This document shows positions 19,678 through 21,995 of a stretch of 21,995 bases of DNA, in pieces (the stretch's first letter is position 1; each line of letters opens with the position of its first letter). The position numbers were made by a program, and so were the translations under genes. The notes under the pieces are model-generated. The model saw only the letters and a list, made by a program, of their open reading frames with translations. It did no database searches and was not told the origin of the DNA. The stretch comes from a virus, in the IMG/VR virus record IMGVR_UViG_3300017952_000119, positions 1-21,995 of that record, one strand, 5' to 3'.

Positions 19678-19995
19678 TTATCTATTTGTTCTTCTAGTTG
19701 GTGTTGGTTTAGTTTTTAAAGCACCACGTTTTGAAGCAGCAGCTCTAACAGCAGCTACGTTACTTCTAGCACCGATACCTTGTGCCCTTAAAATGTTTCT
19801 AGCTCTTGTTTTAGCTCTTGCACCTTTATTAGGGTCATTAACTGTAGCCTGAGCATTTGTTAATTGCTTGAACTTTGTTGCTCTTGCAGAACCAGCTTTG
19901 AAAGGGTTTCTTTTAGTACCTCTAGCTTTTTGTTGTGCAGAACGTGTTGCACCAGAACCAGAACCAGCACCTTTAATTGTAATTACATTATTCAT
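19678..19995 (-). CDS. Small Arg/Lys/Ala-rich basic protein
   Basis: The protein is 105 aa with about one residue in four Arg or Lys and is rich in Ala, Gly and Thr (ARGTKRNPFKAGSARATKFK). It looks intrinsically disordered apart from a short helix with VAAVRAAASKRG. No motif is seen. Composition suggests DNA or RNA binding, for instance DNA condensation, or a scaffold or tape-associated role. It follows the ParB-like gene by 36 nt on the same strand and would share its transcript. A start at 19995 is preceded by a weak purine stretch. Confidence 0.68.
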   Translation of the reverse strand: MNNVITIKGAGSGSGATRSAQQKARGTKRNPFKAGSARATKFKQLTNAQATVNDPNKGARAKTRARNILRAQGIGARSNVAAVRAAASKRGALKTKPTPTRRTNR

Positions 19996-20031
19996 AGTAA
20001 GAACAATAATTAATATAAAAACAAGTGCAAG

Positions 20032-21453
20032 TTAGTCTTCTATGTGCTTAGGTTTTGAACCAGGTGCTAATGGGTCGTACATTTCTCCATCTTTACCTTC
20101 TTTTTTATCATATACAACACCACGTCTTTTGTGTGCATAGTTGTATAGATAAGTAGTCGGCATATCTGGTTTAACTCTTTCTTTAACTAAATTATGACCT
20201 GGATTACCACCATAGATTAATAAGTGCTCTGGTTGTAAAGCATCCAAAGCTATCTTTGTACAATTAGCTAATACTTGTATAGATTTTTCTCTTGTATCAC
20301 GTTTTGGATTACCTTCTTCGGCATCTATATTCTGAATACAAATAGCTAAGATAGGTGGATTTTTAGGTATTCCTAACATAGCTATATCCATTGATTGCTC
20401 ATCTGCGAATTGAACACGTGGTATAACTTTAATTCCAACTTCTTGAAACATACGTCCTAACCATTGTGCATTATATACTGCTTGTAAATGGAAGGCTTTT
20501 GGCTCTGTAAAATAAAAAGAGAAGTCTGGAACAATAGCCGACTTAATTCCAGCACTAACTACTTTTTGTATCATATAACCAGTATGGGTAATAAAGTTAA
20601 AGAACTTATGGTCATGTGTAAAGAAAGACATAATAGCTCTTTCGTATGGCATACCTATTGGTCTTGCTAAACCATAATTCCATAACCAATGTGTTATACC
20701 ATCATCAGGTGTAGCATCTCTACCTCCCCATGTATCTAATGGTTGTGGTAGTTTGTCTAGCAACATATCCCTTCTTAATTCTGGTATATCCCATCTATTG
20801 TTTGTAGGAAGAAAAAGTTTTTCATCATCTATCATTAAAACACTTTGGTCTATTTTATTATCTAATTCGACATTGTCATCAAAACCATCTTCATCATCAT
20901 CTTCTTCTGCGATACCGATATTAATATCTGTTAGCCCGTCTAATGTATCAGGTATTTCGTATTCCCCTTGTTGTGGGTTAGATAAACCATCAATGTATGT
21001 ATCTAAATTAGTATTACTACTTGTTAAACTATCAAATGTTTGGGTTAAACTTCTATCAACAGCATCAATTATCATACTTACATCTTGTGTTGTATAACCA
21101 GTACCAACTGGGTTTTTAACGTTTTTCAATAAATTAGCTAATTGACTTGTATCATATGAAGCTAAATCGTTTGTTCTGTTGTCTGCTAAAACAATTTTAG
21201 AAGCTGATTCATCATCAACATCAACATAAGCTACTTGTATAGTTTCCCATCCTAAACTTTTTGCAGCCATCCATGTGTGATTACCAGCTAATATAGCGTT
21301 ATCTTTTTTATTAACAACGATAGGTTTGTATTGTTTGTTTTCATTTAATGATTCAGCAATAGCTTCAATGCTACCTACTCTAGGATTTCCTTTATATGCT
21401 TTTAAATCCGTAACTTTTACATCTGCTATTTCAATTACTCTGTTGTTTTCCAT
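20032..21453 (-). CDS. ParB-like nuclease domain fused to DUF4417
   Basis: Residues 1-115 match a ParB/sulfiredoxin-type N-terminal domain. DLKAYKGNPRVG, then PIVVNKKDNAILAGNHTWMA and VLADNRTND carry the family's GGxR/HR-like nucleotide-contact patterns in modified form. An acidic spacer follows (EEDDDEDGFDDN). Residues about 240-455 resemble DUF4417, with SAIVPDFSFYF, LGRMFQEVGIKVIPRVQFAD and LLIYGGNPGH. DUF4417 is of unknown role and often sits with phage or defence genes. A ParB-like CTPase or nuclease with this tail may modify or mark DNA. The start lies inside the WhiB gene by 23 nt. Confidence 0.8.
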   Translation of the reverse strand: MENNRVIEIADVKVTDLKAYKGNPRVGSIEAIAESLNENKQYKPIVVNKKDNAILAGNHTWMAAKSLGWETIQVAYVDVDDESASKIVLADNRTNDLASYDTSQLANLLKNVKNPVGTGYTTQDVSMIIDAVDRSLTQTFDSLTSSNTNLDTYIDGLSNPQQGEYEIPDTLDGLTDINIGIAEEDDDEDGFDDNVELDNKIDQSVLMIDDEKLFLPTNNRWDIPELRRDMLLDKLPQPLDTWGGRDATPDDGITHWLWNYGLARPIGMPYERAIMSFFTHDHKFFNFITHTGYMIQKVVSAGIKSAIVPDFSFYFTEPKAFHLQAVYNAQWLGRMFQEVGIKVIPRVQFADEQSMDIAMLGIPKNPPILAICIQNIDAEEGNPKRDTREKSIQVLANCTKIALDALQPEHLLIYGGNPGHNLVKERVKPDMPTTYLYNYAHKRRGVVYDKKEGKDGEMYDPLAPGSKPKHIED

Positions 21454-21829
21454 TTTTCCTCCTACGTAATTCTAGCTCTCTTTTATAATTATGTTGTAAT
21501 AATTTTCTTTCCTCTGGCGTATATCCACCGAATATTCCCATATCAGATTTAGTTATTATTGCAAAGTCTAAGCATTCACGTTGTACTGGACAACCATGAC
21601 ATACTTCTTTGGCATCTTCTTCTGTATAAAGATATTCTCCATCTACTTTTACTGTAGGAAAGAATTTGTTACTATCTTCACCAACACAATTACCATTATT
21701 TTTCCAATCTCCTTCTAATAAGATTTGTATATCTGTATTACATTTCCAATCATCTGGTTTTTCTCGAATAAAAGAAGGTTGAAACTTTGGTATTAATTTA
21801 CCATATTTAAGTTGTTCGTCTTCTTCCAT
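21431..21829 (-). CDS. whiB: WhiB-family iron-sulfur regulator
   Basis: Four cysteines are present with the family spacing: C48 (NGNCVGE), C77, C80 (VCHGC) and C86 (QRECLDF). They bind a [4Fe-4S] cluster. They are followed by the family's GIFGG turn (98-102) and a basic tail with KRELELRRRKNG that contacts DNA. WhiB-like proteins bind the primary sigma factor of Actinobacteria, so this phage copy probably redirects host transcription. Some phage WhiB proteins are known to repress host whiB genes and block superinfection. The gene overlaps the resolvase gene at one side and the ParB gene at the other, as part of one operon. Confidence 0.93.
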   Translation of the reverse strand: MEEDEQLKYGKLIPKFQPSFIREKPDDWKCNTDIQILLEGDWKNNGNCVGEDSNKFFPTVKVDGEYLYTEEDAKEVCHGCPVQRECLDFAIITKSDMGIFGGYTPEERKLLQHNYKRELELRRRKNGKQQSN

Positions 21830-21995
21830 TGATTACTTCCTTATCCCAGCCGTATAATGCTATTCCTGTAGCATCACACATATCTTGGTTATGAAATTCT
21901 GTAGTTGGGTACATAGCTTTTATATGATTAGCTATGTCTTCTTTACTAGCGTTACCTTTACCTATGGCTACTTTCTTCCATGTTGAATTATTAAC
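21807..21995 (-). CDS. RuvC-like Holliday junction resolvase, C-terminal part
   Basis: Only 62 codons are inside the window; the start lies beyond the right edge. The frame contains WKKVAIGKGNASKEDIANHI followed by FHNQDMCDATGIALYGWD. The pattern 'wkkv.tGkGnAsKeei...D.aDAxaiAlyg' with a late aspartate (here D in CDAT) is the C-terminal signature of RuvC-type resolvases, which cut four-way DNA junctions during recombination or before packaging. It overlaps the WhiB gene by 23 nt. The missing N-terminus should bear the other acidic residues. Confidence 0.72.
   Translation of the reverse strand, partial: VNNSTWKKVAIGKGNASKEDIANHIKAMYPTTEFHNQDMCDATGIALYGWDKEVINGRRRTT

Overview
The window is a stretch of an AT-rich (roughly one-third G+C by eye), tailed double-stranded DNA phage genome. 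It carries portal, minor head protein, prohead protease and both terminase subunits, together with primase, DnaB-type helicase and a RuvC-like resolvase. A WhiB-family regulator (21431-21829) is almost exclusive to Actinobacteria and their phages. With the low G+C, the dense packing and the many tiny zinc-ribbon genes, this points to a phage of an AT-rich, probably aquatic or marine actinobacterium. The host is an inference. No integrase is visible, and the genome continues past both ends.

Layout. (1) 1-8670, minus strand, read right to left: helicase, three small coupled genes, primase, portal, SPP1 gp7/Mu gpF-like head protein, a fused XkdF-like prohead protease, an unknown gene, a metallophosphoesterase and a cluster of small membrane (holin-like) genes. 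(2) 8671-9300, plus strand: an r1t-holin-like gene, an odd tRNA-like gene and a small zinc-ribbon gene. (3) 9300-10992, minus strand: probable small terminase, an unknown gene, a 47-aa zinc ribbon, a 23-aa membrane peptide, a folded RNA candidate and a strong terminator. (4) 10993-12060: a gene-poor region with an AT-rich, repeat-bearing left half and a candidate structured RNA in the right half. (5) 12063-17126, plus strand: four consecutive gene cassettes, including a MoxR-like ATPase with a HExxH/VWA protein, ended by a textbook terminator. (6) 17201-17759: no convincing gene, but tandem stem-loops and T-tracts. (7) 17760-21995: large terminase (minus), a lone JAB/MPN gene (plus), then a basic protein, a ParB-DUF4417 fusion, WhiB and a partial RuvC-like gene (all minus).

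Two features of region 5 stand out and may be undescribed. First, each cassette is bounded by its own inverted repeat of about 13-23 nt. The arm sequences differ between cassettes but match within each, and successive arms sit almost back to back, so every mRNA segment could close into its own loop. Second, a six-base degenerate word GAGNNC (mostly GAGGAC, GAGGTC, GAGTAC, GAGGGC) occurs about every 65 bases through the region in all three codon frames, nearly always on the sense strand. It also appears on the sense strand of the minus-strand genes at 10.1-11.0 kb, yet is rare in the structural genes. These signals explain neither each other nor the protein content fully, and are the main reason to look at this window again.
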